From positions 186,001-250,000 of the forward strand of contig NZ_BAAAFG010000012.1 in NCBI RefSeq assembly GCF_039523415.1: 64,000 nucleotides of DNA. The letters run 5' to 3'. A model generated the notes under the pieces. That model was given only the letters and a program-made list of their open reading frames with translations. It was not told the origin of the DNA and made no database searches. Position 1 is the first letter of the stretch; every line of letters starts with the position of its first letter. Made by a program: the position numbers and the translations under genes. This stretch comes from Gangjinia marincola (GTDB taxonomy: Bacteria; Bacteroidota; Bacteroidia; Flavobacteriales; Flavobacteriaceae). Shown here piece by piece: positions 31,952 to 41,275 of this stretch.

Positions 31952-33754
31952 CTATTTACTTCTGCGTTTGGATCTGCTTTGAAAAGAAGGTTTTTTGCCT
32001 TTTCCGGAAGCTCCACCACCAGATCTTCTAGAACCGCCGCTAAAACCTCTGTCTCCTCCACGGGATTCGCTGCGTCTTCGGCTTCCTCCTTCACCATCAC
32101 TTCTACGTCTTTTTCCACCACCACCAGATCTTCTGCCAGGTTTTCCGCCGCGATTTCCTTTATCTTTCGTAAGCTCTATTTCAACTTTACGACCATTATG
32201 CGTAAGCTCCTGGGCAAGTTCAAATACCTGTTCTTGCTTGTCTGCTTCGGTATTAAAAAATGCGAAGCTGTTCATCACATCTACTTTAAAGACTCCGTCG
32301 CGACCTAAGTTTAGATTGTCTTTAAGATAATCCTTTAAGGTCATCCAGTTAAAATCATCGCGTTCTCCAAGATTGATAAAGTAGCGAACCTCATTCCCAT
32401 TGCTCTGGGCATAGTCTTTTCCATCTGCCGACGGCGTATTAATCTTAGGTTCGTTCTTGTAATAGTTGAAAAAGCGTGTGAACTCTACTGTGAAGAATTT
32501 TTTAATGAGTTCTTCTTTGGAATAGCCTTCTAGAATTTCTTCAATCTGCGGTAAGAATGCATCAATCTCATGATTGATTTCGGTCTTTTTTACGCTGTTC
32601 GCCAGATGTAATAACTGCGTTTTACAGATTTCTTTTCCGCTGGGTAATTCCTTTTGTTCAAAGGATTTGCTGATCACCTTTTCAATTTGTCTGATCTTTC
32701 TAAACTCACTTTTGGTAATGATCACCATAGAAGTTCCTGTTTTACCGGCTCTACCGGTACGACCTGATCTGTGCGTGTATGTCTCGATCTCATCTGGCAA
32801 TTGATAATTGATCACGTGGGTGATATCATCTACATCAATACCACGTGCAGCAACATCAGTTGCTACAAGCATACTGACTTGACGTTTTCTAAAGCTGTTC
32901 ATGACCAGGTCACGTTGTGCTTGACTTAGATCCCCGTGAATAGCCGCGGCATTGTAGCCATCTGTGATCAGTTGTTCTGCTACTTTTTGGGTGTCGCGTT
33001 TGGTTCTGCAAAAAATGACCGAAAAGATATCTGGATTCGCATCTGCCAGGCGTTTTAAAGCTCTATAGCGATCTCTGCCGCCCACCATGTAATATTCGTG
33101 AGTAACATTTTTAGCTCCTGTATTTTTAGTACCTACCGTAATTTCATGAGGAGAGTGCATGAATTTTTTGGCGATAGTAGCTACCTCTTTAGGCATTGTT
33201 GCACTAAACAACCACGTGCTTTTATCATCTGGGGTTCCAGATAAAATATCGGTGATATCTTCATAAAATCCCATGTTCAACATCTCATCGGCTTCATCAA
33301 GAATGCAATATTCAATGTTGGTGATATCAATGATTTTACGACGAATCATATCTTTCATCCTTCCTGGAGTAGCCACAATGACATGTGCACCACGATTAAT
33401 TTGTCTCGCTTGATCTGTAATGCTGGCGCCACCATATACGGCTACGGTGCGAAGACCTTTAATCTTCTTCCCATAGTTTTGAATTTCATTCGTGATTTGT
33501 AAACAAAGCTCACGGGTAGGTGAAAGTATCAACCCCTGTGTTTGCTTGCTATTAACATCAATATGTTGTAGCAAGGGTAATCCAAAAGCAGCTGTTTTAC
33601 CTGTTCCTGTTTGTGCAAGAGCAACCAAATCGGTTTCTTGTTCTAAGAGTAATGGAATTGCTTTTTCTTGGATTTCACTGGGAGTTTCAAAACCCAAATC
33701 TTCAACCGCAGCGACTAGCTCTGCGTTAAGTCCTAACGTACTAAATGCGTTCAT
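31952..33754 (-). CDS. DEAD-box RNA helicase with DbpA-like domain and RG-rich tail
   Basis: The 600-residue helicase has a Q motif (FSTLGLNAELVAAVEDLGFE), motif I AQTGTGKT at 47-54, DEAD at 152-155, SAT in LFSATMP and motif VI HRSGRTGRAG. Residues about 455-535 resemble the DbpA/CsdA RNA-binding domain (VRYFINLGERDDFNWMTL, DVMNSFAFFNTEADK). The last 65 residues are Gly-, Arg- and Ser-rich (GGSRRRSESRGGDRGFSGG). Such enzymes unwind structured RNA in ribosome assembly or cold adaptation. The mRNA appears to have a leader of about 90 bases. Confidence 0.93.
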   Translation of the reverse strand: MNAFSTLGLNAELVAAVEDLGFETPSEIQEKAIPLLLEQETDLVALAQTGTGKTAAFGLPLLQHIDVNSKQTQGLILSPTRELCLQITNEIQNYGKKIKGLRTVAVYGGASITDQARQINRGAHVIVATPGRMKDMIRRKIIDITNIEYCILDEADEMLNMGFYEDITDILSGTPDDKSTWLFSATMPKEVATIAKKFMHSPHEITVGTKNTGAKNVTHEYYMVGGRDRYRALKRLADANPDIFSVIFCRTKRDTQKVAEQLITDGYNAAAIHGDLSQAQRDLVMNSFRKRQVSMLVATDVAARGIDVDDITHVINYQLPDEIETYTHRSGRTGRAGKTGTSMVIITKSEFRKIRQIEKVISKSFEQKELPSGKEICKTQLLHLANSVKKTEINHEIDAFLPQIEEILEGYSKEELIKKFFTVEFTRFFNYYKNEPKINTPSADGKDYAQSNGNEVRYFINLGERDDFNWMTLKDYLKDNLNLGRDGVFKVDVMNSFAFFNTEADKQEQVFELAQELTHNGRKVEIELTKDKGNRGGKPGRRSGGGGKRRRSDGEGGSRRRSESRGGDRGFSGGSRRSGGGASGKGKKPSFQSRSKRRSK

Positions 33755-33857
33755 TCGTTTTTATTTAAGTCCTCAATTCACGCAGTTTCACAGGTCGTGT
33801 GAGGTCCTCTAAACGCACTGAATGAACAAAGGTGTTCGTTTTAAGCGCGCAAAGATA
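33755..33857 (-). promoter_or_regulatory. Structured leader and -7 element of the DEAD-box helicase gene
   Basis: TATCTTTG on the minus strand (33850-33857) matches TAnnTTTG. The mRNA would start near 33843, leaving about 90 bases before the ATG at 33754. The leader contains TCACA-CGACC-TGTGA, a small hairpin inside a weaker stem (ATTCA..GTTT with AAAC..TGAAT). Long leaders are common for cold-induced helicase genes, but nothing here proves cold control. Confidence 0.35.
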
Positions 33858-33911
33858 CGTCTTAATAAACGATTATTAGATGCAAAGGCGAAATACTTTT
33901 TTAATTGATTA

Positions 33912-34484
33912 TCAATTGTTTAGGAAGTTAATGAGCTTTTTAATGCCTTTTGCTCTATGGCTATATACGGCTTTATCGCTCATTTGCATCTCCCCAAAGG
34001 TGATTTTGGAGCCTTTAGGTTTAAAAACAGGATCGTAACCAAATCCCTGACTTCCAATTTTTGCCTTAGTGATTGTGCCTTCGCAGATCCCCTCAAAAAG
34101 ATATTCCTTACCATTGAGTAGTAATGCTATAATTGTTTTGAATTGCGCACTGCGATCATCTTTGTTCGATAATTGCTGAAGAAGCTTATTCATATTATCA
34201 TTAGGATCCTTTTTTGGCCCCGCATAGCGTGCCGAAAATACTCCGGGTGCTCCGTCTAAGGCCGAAACTTCTAAACCCGTATCATCTGCAAAACAATTCA
34301 AGTTAAATCTATCTTTCACAAATCTTGCCTTTTGTAATGCATTGCCTTCAATGGTAGGCTGAGTTTCAGGAATTTCTTCCATTTGATTAATATCATGCAA
34401 AGAAAGAAGTTCAATGTGTGCAGGCATTAATTCTTTTACTTCTTCATATTTATTAAGATTGTGCGTTGCAAAAACAAGTTTCAT
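33912..34484 (-). CDS. rdgB: XTP/dITP diphosphatase (RdgB/HAM1)
   Basis: RdgB hydrolyses dITP and XTP to monophosphates, keeping deaminated purines out of DNA and RNA. The 190-residue protein starts MKLVFATHNLNKYEEVKELM and has FADDTGLEVSALDGAPGVFS, ARYAG and FGYDPVFKP, all standard RdgB motifs with the metal-binding acidic residues. The start is nine bases after the rlmH stop on the same strand, so they are probably one operon. Confidence 0.95.
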   Translation of the reverse strand: MKLVFATHNLNKYEEVKELMPAHIELLSLHDINQMEEIPETQPTIEGNALQKARFVKDRFNLNCFADDTGLEVSALDGAPGVFSARYAGPKKDPNDNMNKLLQQLSNKDDRSAQFKTIIALLLNGKEYLFEGICEGTITKAKIGSQGFGYDPVFKPKGSKITFGEMQMSDKAVYSHRAKGIKKLINFLNN

Positions 34485-34493
34485 AGGAGTATA

Positions 34494-34967
34494 TTAACGA
34501 TGATGATAGGGTTCATTTTTTAAGATGGTATAGGCTCTGTATACTTGTTCAACAAAAAACAGGCGAATCATTTGATGGGAGAATGTCATGGTAGAAAAGG
34601 ATAGTTTTTCATCAGATCGCCGGTAAACTGCTTCAGAAAATCCATAAGGCCCACCAATAACAAATACCAGGTTTTTGAGTCCGCTATTCATTTTCTTCTG
34701 CATCCATTCCGCGTAAGCGAGAGAAGTGTATTGCTTTCCCTTTTCATCTAATAAAATCAGTCGATCTGCTGTTTGTACCTTTTTTAAAATAGCCTCTCCT
34801 TCTTTTATTTTTTGATGCTTCTCATCCATACGCTTGGCGTTTTTCAAGTCGGGGATAATAATCCACTCAAAGGACACGTAATGACTTAAACGCTTTACAT
34901 ATTGATCAAGCAAGTGCTGTAAATCGCGATCATCAGTTTTACCAACGCTGATAAGAGTAATATTCAT
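34494..34967 (-). CDS. rlmH: 23S rRNA (pseudouridine1915-N3)-methyltransferase RlmH
   Basis: RlmH is a SPOUT methyltransferase that modifies pseudouridine 1915 of 23S rRNA. The open frame reaches 35009, but the ATG at 34967 gives the family N-terminus MNITLISVGKTDD and the normal length of 157 residues. The SAM pocket LVFVIGGPYGFSEAVY and the C-terminal LSFSTMTFSHQMIRLFFVEQ with YHHR end are intact. It is transcribed divergently from nadC. Confidence 0.95.
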   Translation of the reverse strand: MNITLISVGKTDDRDLQHLLDQYVKRLSHYVSFEWIIIPDLKNAKRMDEKHQKIKEGEAILKKVQTADRLILLDEKGKQYTSLAYAEWMQKKMNSGLKNLVFVIGGPYGFSEAVYRRSDEKLSFSTMTFSHQMIRLFFVEQVYRAYTILKNEPYHHR

Positions 34968-35036
34968 ACGGACTAAAATACGTGTAAAAATAGGTTTTAC
35001 TTTGTTCAATTCTTACTTTAGCTAAAAACTAATTTC

Positions 35037-35894
35037 ATGATATCTGCAGATCAGTTTAATGCCGAAATTCAACAAATTATCGTTAATGCGGTGAGAGAGG
35101 ATGTTGGTGACGGTGATCATAGTTCGCTGGCATGCATCCCTACTAATGCTGAGGGTAAAGCTAAATTGCTCATTAAAGATGACGGTATTTTAGCGGGGGT
35201 TGAATTTGCCAAGCAGGTATTTAAATATATAGATAGGGGATTGCGAGTGGATACTTTTATTAGTGATGGTACTGCTGTAAAATATGGTGATGTAGCATTT
35301 CATGTGAGTGGGTCGAGTCAATCTATTCTAAAAGCAGAACGCCTTGTACTTAATGCAATGCAGCGTATGAGTGCAATTGCTACTAAAACAAAAGACTATG
35401 TAAAGAAATTAGAGGGAACAGACGCCAAAGTACTTGATACACGTAAAACAACTCCTGGTATTAGGGCATTAGAGAAATGGGCCGTTAAGATCGGCGGGGG
35501 AGAAAATCACAGGTTCGCGCTATATGATATGATTATGCTTAAGGATAATCACATTGATTTTGCTGGCGGAATCAAACAAGCTATAGAGAAAACTCATTTG
35601 TATTTGAAGAGAGAAAATCTTGATTTAAAAATTATTGTCGAAGCCCGAAATTTGGATGAAGTGAAAGAAATACTGGCTGTTGGAGGAGTTTACCGAATAC
35701 TACTGGATAATTTTGATTATGACACGACGAGAGAAGCTGTTTCCATTATTGGTGATCAATGTTTAACAGAATCCAGTGGTGGGATTACATTAGATACGAT
35801 TAGAAATTATGCTGATTGTGGTGTGGATTTTATCTCAAGTGGTGCATTAACCCACTCGGTATACAATATGGATCTGAGCTTAAAGGCGGTTTAA
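35037..35894 (+). CDS. nadC: Nicotinate-nucleotide pyrophosphorylase (carboxylating)
   Basis: NadC turns quinolinate and PRPP into nicotinate mononucleotide, CO2 and PPi in NAD synthesis. The 285-residue protein shows EDVGDGDHSS at the N-terminus, LDTRKTTPGIRALEKWAVKI with the substrate-binding Arg and Lys, GGGENHRFALYDMIMLKDNH, and ESSGGITLDTIRNYADCGVD for phosphate binding. Size and motifs are complete. nadA and nadB are not in the window. The YihY gene follows after ten bases on the same strand. Confidence 0.96.
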   Translation: MISADQFNAEIQQIIVNAVREDVGDGDHSSLACIPTNAEGKAKLLIKDDGILAGVEFAKQVFKYIDRGLRVDTFISDGTAVKYGDVAFHVSGSSQSILKAERLVLNAMQRMSAIATKTKDYVKKLEGTDAKVLDTRKTTPGIRALEKWAVKIGGGENHRFALYDMIMLKDNHIDFAGGIKQAIEKTHLYLKRENLDLKIIVEARNLDEVKEILAVGGVYRILLDNFDYDTTREAVSIIGDQCLTESSGGITLDTIRNYADCGVDFISSGALTHSVYNMDLSLKAV

Positions 35895-35904
35895 CTCAAA
35901 CAAC

Positions 35905-36828
35905 TTGCGCAATCCATTTAAAAATATTCCAATCTTAGGGTGGTTAATCTCCATTACCCAAAAGGTCAAGCTTCTGGGTTTTGAAGGATTAACCTTATAT
36001 GATCTAGCAAACCTATACATTCCAGGAATTATTAAAGGAACCTTTGCTACACGGGCAAGTGCGATAGCATTTAGTTTTTTTATGGCCATTTTCCCATTCA
36101 TCCTCTTTGTCATAAACCTTATTCCTTTTGTGTGGTTTATTGACGATTTTCAGGCAGAACTATTTGATTTTATTCTTGAATTAATTCCTACTCAAAGTCA
36201 ACCTTTTGTGGATGATGTTTTGTTAGATATTATCGATAAACCACGCGCAGGCTTACTTTCTTTTGGGTTCCTATTATCTATTTTTTTAATGGCTAATGGC
36301 ATTAACGCTGCATTTACCGGCTTTGAGTTTTCTGTACATACACAAATTAATCGCTCTTTTATTCGGCAGTATGCGGTGGCTATGGGAGTATCATTTATTG
36401 TGGCATTGTTATTGTTTACTACGGTTATATCAATCATATACTTGTCGTATTTGATTGAAGTATTTACAAAAGGTGGATTTGTTCAAGATGGAGCGGTGTA
36501 TGCTTTTTTAGGAAGAGGATTGATTGTGATTGTCATGATTTTTAGTATTGTAGCCACGTTATTTTACTTTGGGACGAAGGAATCTAAGCAATCCCGTTTC
36601 TTTTCTGTTGGAGCCATTTTCACAACACTATTGATTTTATTATTTACCTACTTGTTTAGCCTTTATATTGAAAATTTTGGCTCTTATAATGAGCTATATG
36701 GTTCAATAGGAGCACTTTTAATTTTGATGGTGTATATTTGGCTAAATTCTAATATATTGCTGCTTGGTTTTGAGCTTAATGCTTCATTACATCGCCTAAA
36801 AAACAACAAAAACCTTAATCCTAATTAA
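35905..36828 (+). CDS. YihY/BrkB-family membrane protein
   Basis: The 307-residue integral membrane protein has about six hydrophobic segments. Diagnostic are KGTFATRASAIAFSFFMAIF, the conserved opening of the YihY/BrkB (UPF0761) family, and the C-terminal YGSIGALLILMVYIWLNSN. The family was once called ribonuclease BN; its function is not settled. The start appears to be TTG at 35905 (no ATG is available upstream before the nadC stop), and it lies ten bases after nadC, so the two are probably cotranscribed. Confidence 0.85.
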   Translation: MRNPFKNIPILGWLISITQKVKLLGFEGLTLYDLANLYIPGIIKGTFATRASAIAFSFFMAIFPFILFVINLIPFVWFIDDFQAELFDFILELIPTQSQPFVDDVLLDIIDKPRAGLLSFGFLLSIFLMANGINAAFTGFEFSVHTQINRSFIRQYAVAMGVSFIVALLLFTTVISIIYLSYLIEVFTKGGFVQDGAVYAFLGRGLIVIVMIFSIVATLFYFGTKESKQSRFFSVGAIFTTLLILLFTYLFSLYIENFGSYNELYGSIGALLILMVYIWLNSNILLLGFELNASLHRLKNNKNLNPN

Positions 36829-36849
36829 CACAATAATAGAAAAATAGAA

Positions 36850-37410
36850 ATGATGAAAAAATTAATACTTTGTTTCGCTATCTGCGCATCAGTAATGCTT
36901 AATGCACAAACTAAAGTTGGTGATGCAACATTACCAAATTCGGTTACCTTTGGTGAGAGTCAACTAATGCTCAATGGAGCAGGTGTACGTGAAAAGATGT
37001 GGATTGATTTGTATGCAGGCGGATTATATTTAATGAATAAGTCTGGTGATGCGAACAAGATAATCGCAGCAGATGAGACTATGGCAATTAAACTTCATAT
37101 CGTTTCACGTTTAATTTCCAGTGATAAAATGATTGATGCTGTAAATGAAGGATTTGAAAATAGCACTAAAGGCAACACAGCTCCTATAGCAGATAAAATC
37201 AAAACCTTTAAAGGTTTCTTTATGGATGAGATTTCTCGTGAAGATGTATTTGATATTACATATCAACCTTCTCGTGGAGTAGTCGTATATAAAAATGGTA
37301 AAGAAAAAGGAGTCGTAGAAGGCATGGACTTTAAAAAAGCATTATTTGGTATTTGGCTTTCTAGTAAACCGGCAGACGATGATCTTAAGAAAGCTATGTT
37401 AGGCAAGTAG
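36850..37410 (+). CDS. Secreted chalcone isomerase-like protein
   Basis: The 186-residue protein has a signal peptide (MMKKLILCFAICASVMLNAQ). It then has the chalcone-isomerase-like fold: VREKMWIDLYAGGLYLMNKS, then IKLHIVSRLISSDKMIDAVN. The C-terminus KKALFGIWLSSKPADDDLKK also fits this domain. In bacteria the fold is mostly non-catalytic and may bind fatty acids. It follows the YihY gene after 21 bases and is closed by a terminator hairpin. Confidence 0.8.
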   Translation: MMKKLILCFAICASVMLNAQTKVGDATLPNSVTFGESQLMLNGAGVREKMWIDLYAGGLYLMNKSGDANKIIAADETMAIKLHIVSRLISSDKMIDAVNEGFENSTKGNTAPIADKIKTFKGFFMDEISREDVFDITYQPSRGVVVYKNGKEKGVVEGMDFKKALFGIWLSSKPADDDLKKAMLGK

Positions 37411-37428
37411 ATCTGCTATAATCAAAAT

Positions 37429-37457
37429 AAAAACGTCCTCAAATGGGGCGTTTTTTT
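37429..37457 (+). terminator. Terminator after the chalcone-isomerase-like gene
   Basis: AAAACG..CC and GG..CGTTTT form a stem around TCAAAT, followed by seven T. It overlaps the upstream part of the next open frame, which shows that the DUF2147 gene starts at 37473 rather than 37443. Confidence 0.85.
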
Positions 37458-37472
37458 ATTATATTTATTTTT

Positions 37473-37907
37473 ATGAAAAGAGTGTTTATTTGTTTTGTTG
37501 CACTGATTTTTTTTAGTCCGAGAGTTATTTCACAAGAAGTGACCGGAAGCTGGAAAACCATTGATGATGAAAGTGGTGTTGCGAAGTCTATAGTTGAAAT
37601 TTATGAGGATGACGGCAAGCTGTACGGCAAAGTAGTTCGTATTTTAAAAGAGTCTGAACGTGACAGAATCTGTACCTTATGTAAAGGTCAGGATAAAAAT
37701 CAACCCATTGAAGGTCTTGTCATTCTCAAAGATTTAGAGTATGATCAGGGTGACGATGAGTTTGAAGATGGTACGGTTACTGATCCCGAGAACGGCAAAG
37801 TATATGATGTGAAAATTTGGTTGGATGAAGATAATCCTGATCTACTTAACGTTCGTGGATATATTGCTTTTTTCTATCGCACTCAACAATGGAAACGCGT
37901 TAAGTAA
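37473..37907 (+). CDS. DUF2147 secreted protein
   Basis: The 144-residue protein has a signal peptide (MKRVFICFVALIFFSPRVISQ). The DUF2147 core is VTGSWKTIDDESGVAKSIVE, LYGKVVRIL and the closing VRGYIAFFYRTQQWKRVK. A CTLCKG pair may bind metal or form a disulfide. The ATG at 37473 is chosen because the upstream extension lies in a terminator. DUF2147 proteins are small lipocalin-like exported proteins of unknown function. Confidence 0.85.
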   Translation: MKRVFICFVALIFFSPRVISQEVTGSWKTIDDESGVAKSIVEIYEDDGKLYGKVVRILKESERDRICTLCKGQDKNQPIEGLVILKDLEYDQGDDEFEDGTVTDPENGKVYDVKIWLDEDNPDLLNVRGYIAFFYRTQQWKRVK

Positions 37908-37924
37908 TTCCTTATTTCTTTAGT

Positions 37925-40375
37925 ATGAAGTCTTTCCTGGATGTGCTTTTACCCTTGCCACTCGCCCAGTACTTCACATATAAAATTCCGCCAGAATTCG
38001 AACGGCGAATTGAAGTTGGGATGCGTGTTTCAGTACCTTTTGGAAAATCAAAAATCTATACAGGTATAATTTGCAAAATACATGATCAGCAACCGCTTCA
38101 TTATGAGGCTAAATATATAGATCAGGTTCTGGATGATGAATCAATTGTTACTGCTGAACAATTGGCTTTTTGGCAATGGATAGCGTCATATTATATGTGT
38201 GCGGAAGGCGAAGTAATGAAAGCAGCATTGCCGGGAGCATTATTATTAGAAAGTGAGACTATTATCCAATTAAATACGTCTACAACCGAAGCAGAAGTAG
38301 AACTAACAGATGACGAATTCCTAATTACGGAAGCACTACATGCGCAAAGCTCTCTTAAAGTGCACGAAGTAATGCAGTTGTTAGATAAAAAAAGAGTGCT
38401 ACCTATCCTTAATGCCTTAGTTCAAAAAGGAGTAGTTGATCTCACTCAAGAGCTATATGAGCAGTATAAACCCAAACTAGTTCGTTATGTTCGATTGCAC
38501 CCTTCGTATGCTTCAGATGAAGCACTACATAAATTGTTGGATCAATTAAGCAGGGCGCCTAAACAGCGCGAAGTTATCCTGAACTTATTTTCGCTTCAAG
38601 CTAAAGATAAGGGTCCTATAGAGGTTGCAACTCTAACTAAGGTTAGTAATGCATCCTCAGGAACAATCAAAATTTTGATCGTTAAAGATATTTTAGAGGA
38701 GTATCATCTTCAAAAAGATCGAATACACTATGATACCGAAAATTCTTCGGGTGATTTAGAACTTTCAACAGTACAACAAACAGCGCATGCTCAAATAGAA
38801 CAAGGTTTTAAAAAGAATCGTGTGTGTTTATTGCATGGTGTCACCTCTTCGGGCAAAACCGAAATCTACATAAAACTCATAGAGAAAGCACTTCAGCTTA
38901 AAAAGCAAATTCTTTATCTATTACCTGAAATTGCGCTCACCACACAACTCATCTCAAGATTACAATCCTACTTTGGTCAGGAAGTCTTAGTCTACCATAG
39001 TAAATACTCTGTACAGGAGCGCGTAGAAGTCTACCGGCACATCAAAGAAGGTACTAAAGGCAAAATTGTCATTGGAGCCAGATCCTCGGTTTTACTACCT
39101 TTTACTAATCTGGGGTTGATTGTTGTAGACGAGTCCCATGAGAGTAGTTATAAGCAATACGATCCTGCACCACGTTATCATGCCCGGGATGCCGCGATCG
39201 TTTTAGCAAAACAATTTGATGCCAACATTGTTCTGGGGTCTGCCACACCCGGTGTGGAAAGCTATTTTAATGCACAACAAGACAAATACCAACTGGTAGA
39301 GTTAGGAGAACGTTTTAAAAACATTTTACCTCCTGTAATCAAGACAATTCACCTTGGCGATAAACATAAGCGCAAAGAGATGAAGGGAAATTTCTCTAAC
39401 GATTTGATCCTGGCAATTGAACGAACTTTGAAGGCGCAAAAACAGGTTATTTTATTTCAAAATCGAAGGGGGTATTCTCCGATTTTAACGTGCAATAGTT
39501 GTGGACATGTTCCTCAATGCGCGAATTGTGACGTAAGCCTGACCTACCATCAATACAACAATCAATTGCGTTGTCATTATTGCGGATATCACATGGCCAT
39601 GCAGACACACTGCCTGGTGTGTGAAAGTAATCAATTGACGACAAAGGGTTTTGGTACAGAGCAAATTGAGGCAGAACTAAAAGAATTATTTCCAAAAGCT
39701 ACATCTGCCCGCATGGATTTGGATACCACACGTGGTAAGCATGGATATGAAAAAATTATCCATGCTTTTGAGAATGCCGAAATTGATATTTTAGTGGGAA
39801 CCCAAATGCTTTCTAAAGGATTAGACTTTAGAAATGTTGATTTGGTCGGGATAATGAGTGCAGACAGCTTATTAAATTATCCTGATTTTAGAGCGTATGA
39901 AAGAAGTTTTCAATTGATGTTACAAGTCGCAGGGAGAGCAGGGCGTACCCAACAACAGGGAGAAGTTTTGATCCAAAGTTTCAATCCAAATCACGCCATC
40001 ATAAAGCAAGTCGTTCGTTATGATTATGCGGGAATGTATAGAGATCAAATTAAGGATAGAGAAGTATTTCATTATCCGCCTTTTTTTAGGCTCATTCGAT
40101 TGACATTTAAAGGGAGAGATTTTAATCGTGTCAATGATGCCTCTCAATGGACCGCTGATGTCATGCGTCAACAATTTGGTGAGCATGTGTTAGGACCAGA
40201 GTATCCGCCGATTTCTCGTATTCGTAATCAGTATCATAAAAATGTATTACTTAAAATTCCGCAAGGGCAGTCCCTTCCTAAAACAAAAAAAGTACTCCGC
40301 AGAGTACTTAAAAGTTATGAAGCGATTGGATCGTATAGATCAGTTCGCGTAATTATAAATGTTGATCCCTATTAG
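37925..40375 (+). CDS. priA: Primosomal protein N' (replication restart helicase)
   Basis: PriA recognises stalled forks and reloads the replicative helicase. The 816-residue protein has an N-terminal DNA-binding part (FTYKIPPEFERRIEVGMRVS), Walker A GVTSSGKTEIYIKL, and DESHESSYKQ as the DEAH-type motif II. A zinc-binding insertion follows with LTCNSCGHVPQCANCDVSLT, CHYCGYHMAMQTHCLVC (eight cysteines in CxxC pairs). The helicase C-terminal motif is QVAGRAGRTQQQGEV. Length and order are normal. A LytTR regulator gene converges at 40378. Confidence 0.96.
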   Translation: MKSFLDVLLPLPLAQYFTYKIPPEFERRIEVGMRVSVPFGKSKIYTGIICKIHDQQPLHYEAKYIDQVLDDESIVTAEQLAFWQWIASYYMCAEGEVMKAALPGALLLESETIIQLNTSTTEAEVELTDDEFLITEALHAQSSLKVHEVMQLLDKKRVLPILNALVQKGVVDLTQELYEQYKPKLVRYVRLHPSYASDEALHKLLDQLSRAPKQREVILNLFSLQAKDKGPIEVATLTKVSNASSGTIKILIVKDILEEYHLQKDRIHYDTENSSGDLELSTVQQTAHAQIEQGFKKNRVCLLHGVTSSGKTEIYIKLIEKALQLKKQILYLLPEIALTTQLISRLQSYFGQEVLVYHSKYSVQERVEVYRHIKEGTKGKIVIGARSSVLLPFTNLGLIVVDESHESSYKQYDPAPRYHARDAAIVLAKQFDANIVLGSATPGVESYFNAQQDKYQLVELGERFKNILPPVIKTIHLGDKHKRKEMKGNFSNDLILAIERTLKAQKQVILFQNRRGYSPILTCNSCGHVPQCANCDVSLTYHQYNNQLRCHYCGYHMAMQTHCLVCESNQLTTKGFGTEQIEAELKELFPKATSARMDLDTTRGKHGYEKIIHAFENAEIDILVGTQMLSKGLDFRNVDLVGIMSADSLLNYPDFRAYERSFQLMLQVAGRAGRTQQQGEVLIQSFNPNHAIIKQVVRYDYAGMYRDQIKDREVFHYPPFFRLIRLTFKGRDFNRVNDASQWTADVMRQQFGEHVLGPEYPPISRIRNQYHKNVLLKIPQGQSLPKTKKVLRRVLKSYEAIGSYRSVRVIINVDPY

Positions 40376-40377
40376 AT

Positions 40378-41094
40378 TTAGTCCTTTTTTAATTCTTCTA
40401 AAGCTTCAACCATATTCTTTTTTTTATGGCGGCTAATTGGAATATCTGTTCCACTTACCATGGCATATTTACTATTATATCCTTCAACCCTGTGTAGGTT
40501 GATTAAAAAGGATTTATGAATACGCATAAATTGATCTTGGGGTAATTCCTTTTCATATGCTTTCATGGTAGAAAGGACTACGTAGCTGTCTTCATCTGTT
40601 ACGAACTTCACATAATCCCCTAAGGCTTCAACATAGCGAATGTTATTGAGGTAAACCTTGTGTTTCTTTTGATTACTTTTTATAAAGATGTAATTATCAT
40701 CATTTTCATAGAGATTCTTATTCTTGAGAACGAACGCGGCAATAGCTTTTTGTATTGCAAGTTCAAACCTGCTTTTGTCCACAGGTTTACTTAAATAATC
40801 CACCGGCTCATAATCAAATGCTTTAAAGGCATATTGCGTTTTACCTGCTACAAAAATAACTTCGGGCTTATTGGGCAATCCGTCTAAAAGATCAAATCCA
40901 GTTAAAATGGGCATCTCAATATCGAGAAAGATTAAATCAACGCGAGTGTTAGCAAGTCCCTTTTTAGTCTCGATGGCATTTCCATATTGTGCTACTAATT
41001 CAAGATTAGGATGATCTTTAATAAGTTTTACCATAGCAAGTCGCTGTAAACCAGAGTCATCAACAACAGCACATTTTAATTTAATATTTTCCAC
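40378..41094 (-). CDS. LytTR-family response regulator
   Basis: The 238-residue regulator has an N-terminal receiver domain with phospho-acceptor Asp58 (LIFLDIEMPILTGFDLLDGL) and Lys at VDYLSKPVDKSR. A C-terminal LytTR DNA-binding domain follows (residues about 135-235: NNIRYVEALGDYVKF, MRIHKSFLINLHRVEGYN). These regulators are usually paired with a LytS/histidine-kinase partner; none is adjacent here. It is transcribed divergently from rpsF; its -7 box TATATTTG is at 41148-41155. Confidence 0.92.
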   Translation of the reverse strand: MENIKLKCAVVDDSGLQRLAMVKLIKDHPNLELVAQYGNAIETKKGLANTRVDLIFLDIEMPILTGFDLLDGLPNKPEVIFVAGKTQYAFKAFDYEPVDYLSKPVDKSRFELAIQKAIAAFVLKNKNLYENDDNYIFIKSNQKKHKVYLNNIRYVEALGDYVKFVTDEDSYVVLSTMKAYEKELPQDQFMRIHKSFLINLHRVEGYNSKYAMVSGTDIPISRHKKKNMVEALEELKKD

Positions 41095-41147
41095 GCAGTT
41101 AGTTTCTTACTTAATCAAACAATAGTATTGATTATTTATTATTTTAA

Positions 41148-41155
41148 CAAATATA
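41148..41155 (-). promoter_or_regulatory. -7 element TATATTTG of the LytTR gene
   Basis: TATATTTG on the minus strand, about 54 bases before the ATG at 41094. No -33 TTG was found at the usual spacing. Confidence 0.45.
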
Positions 41156-41222
41156 AATTCCTATAATCCTGTAAGTTTTTAACTATTTACTGTGAATTAC
41201 TCTTTTACCCGTGGCGTCATCC

Positions 41223-41253
41223 TTGGCTAATAAGAAATAAAGCATTACTTTTG
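41223..41253 (+). promoter_or_regulatory. Promoter of rpsF-rpsR-rplI (TTG-N20-TACTTTTG)
   Basis: TTG at 41223-41225 and TACTTTTG at 41246-41253 are separated by 20 bases, the normal spacing of the Bacteroidota housekeeping promoter. The rpsF ATG begins 22 bases downstream of the element, at 41276. Confidence 0.7.
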
Positions 41254-41275
41254 CAGCCAATTTTAATAAAATAAT

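Noticed and set aside
31811..32308. Long plus-strand frame opposite the DEAD-box helicase
   Set aside because: It is antisense to the Gly/Arg-rich tail of a real gene; its Ser/Thr-rich product reflects the codons on the other strand.
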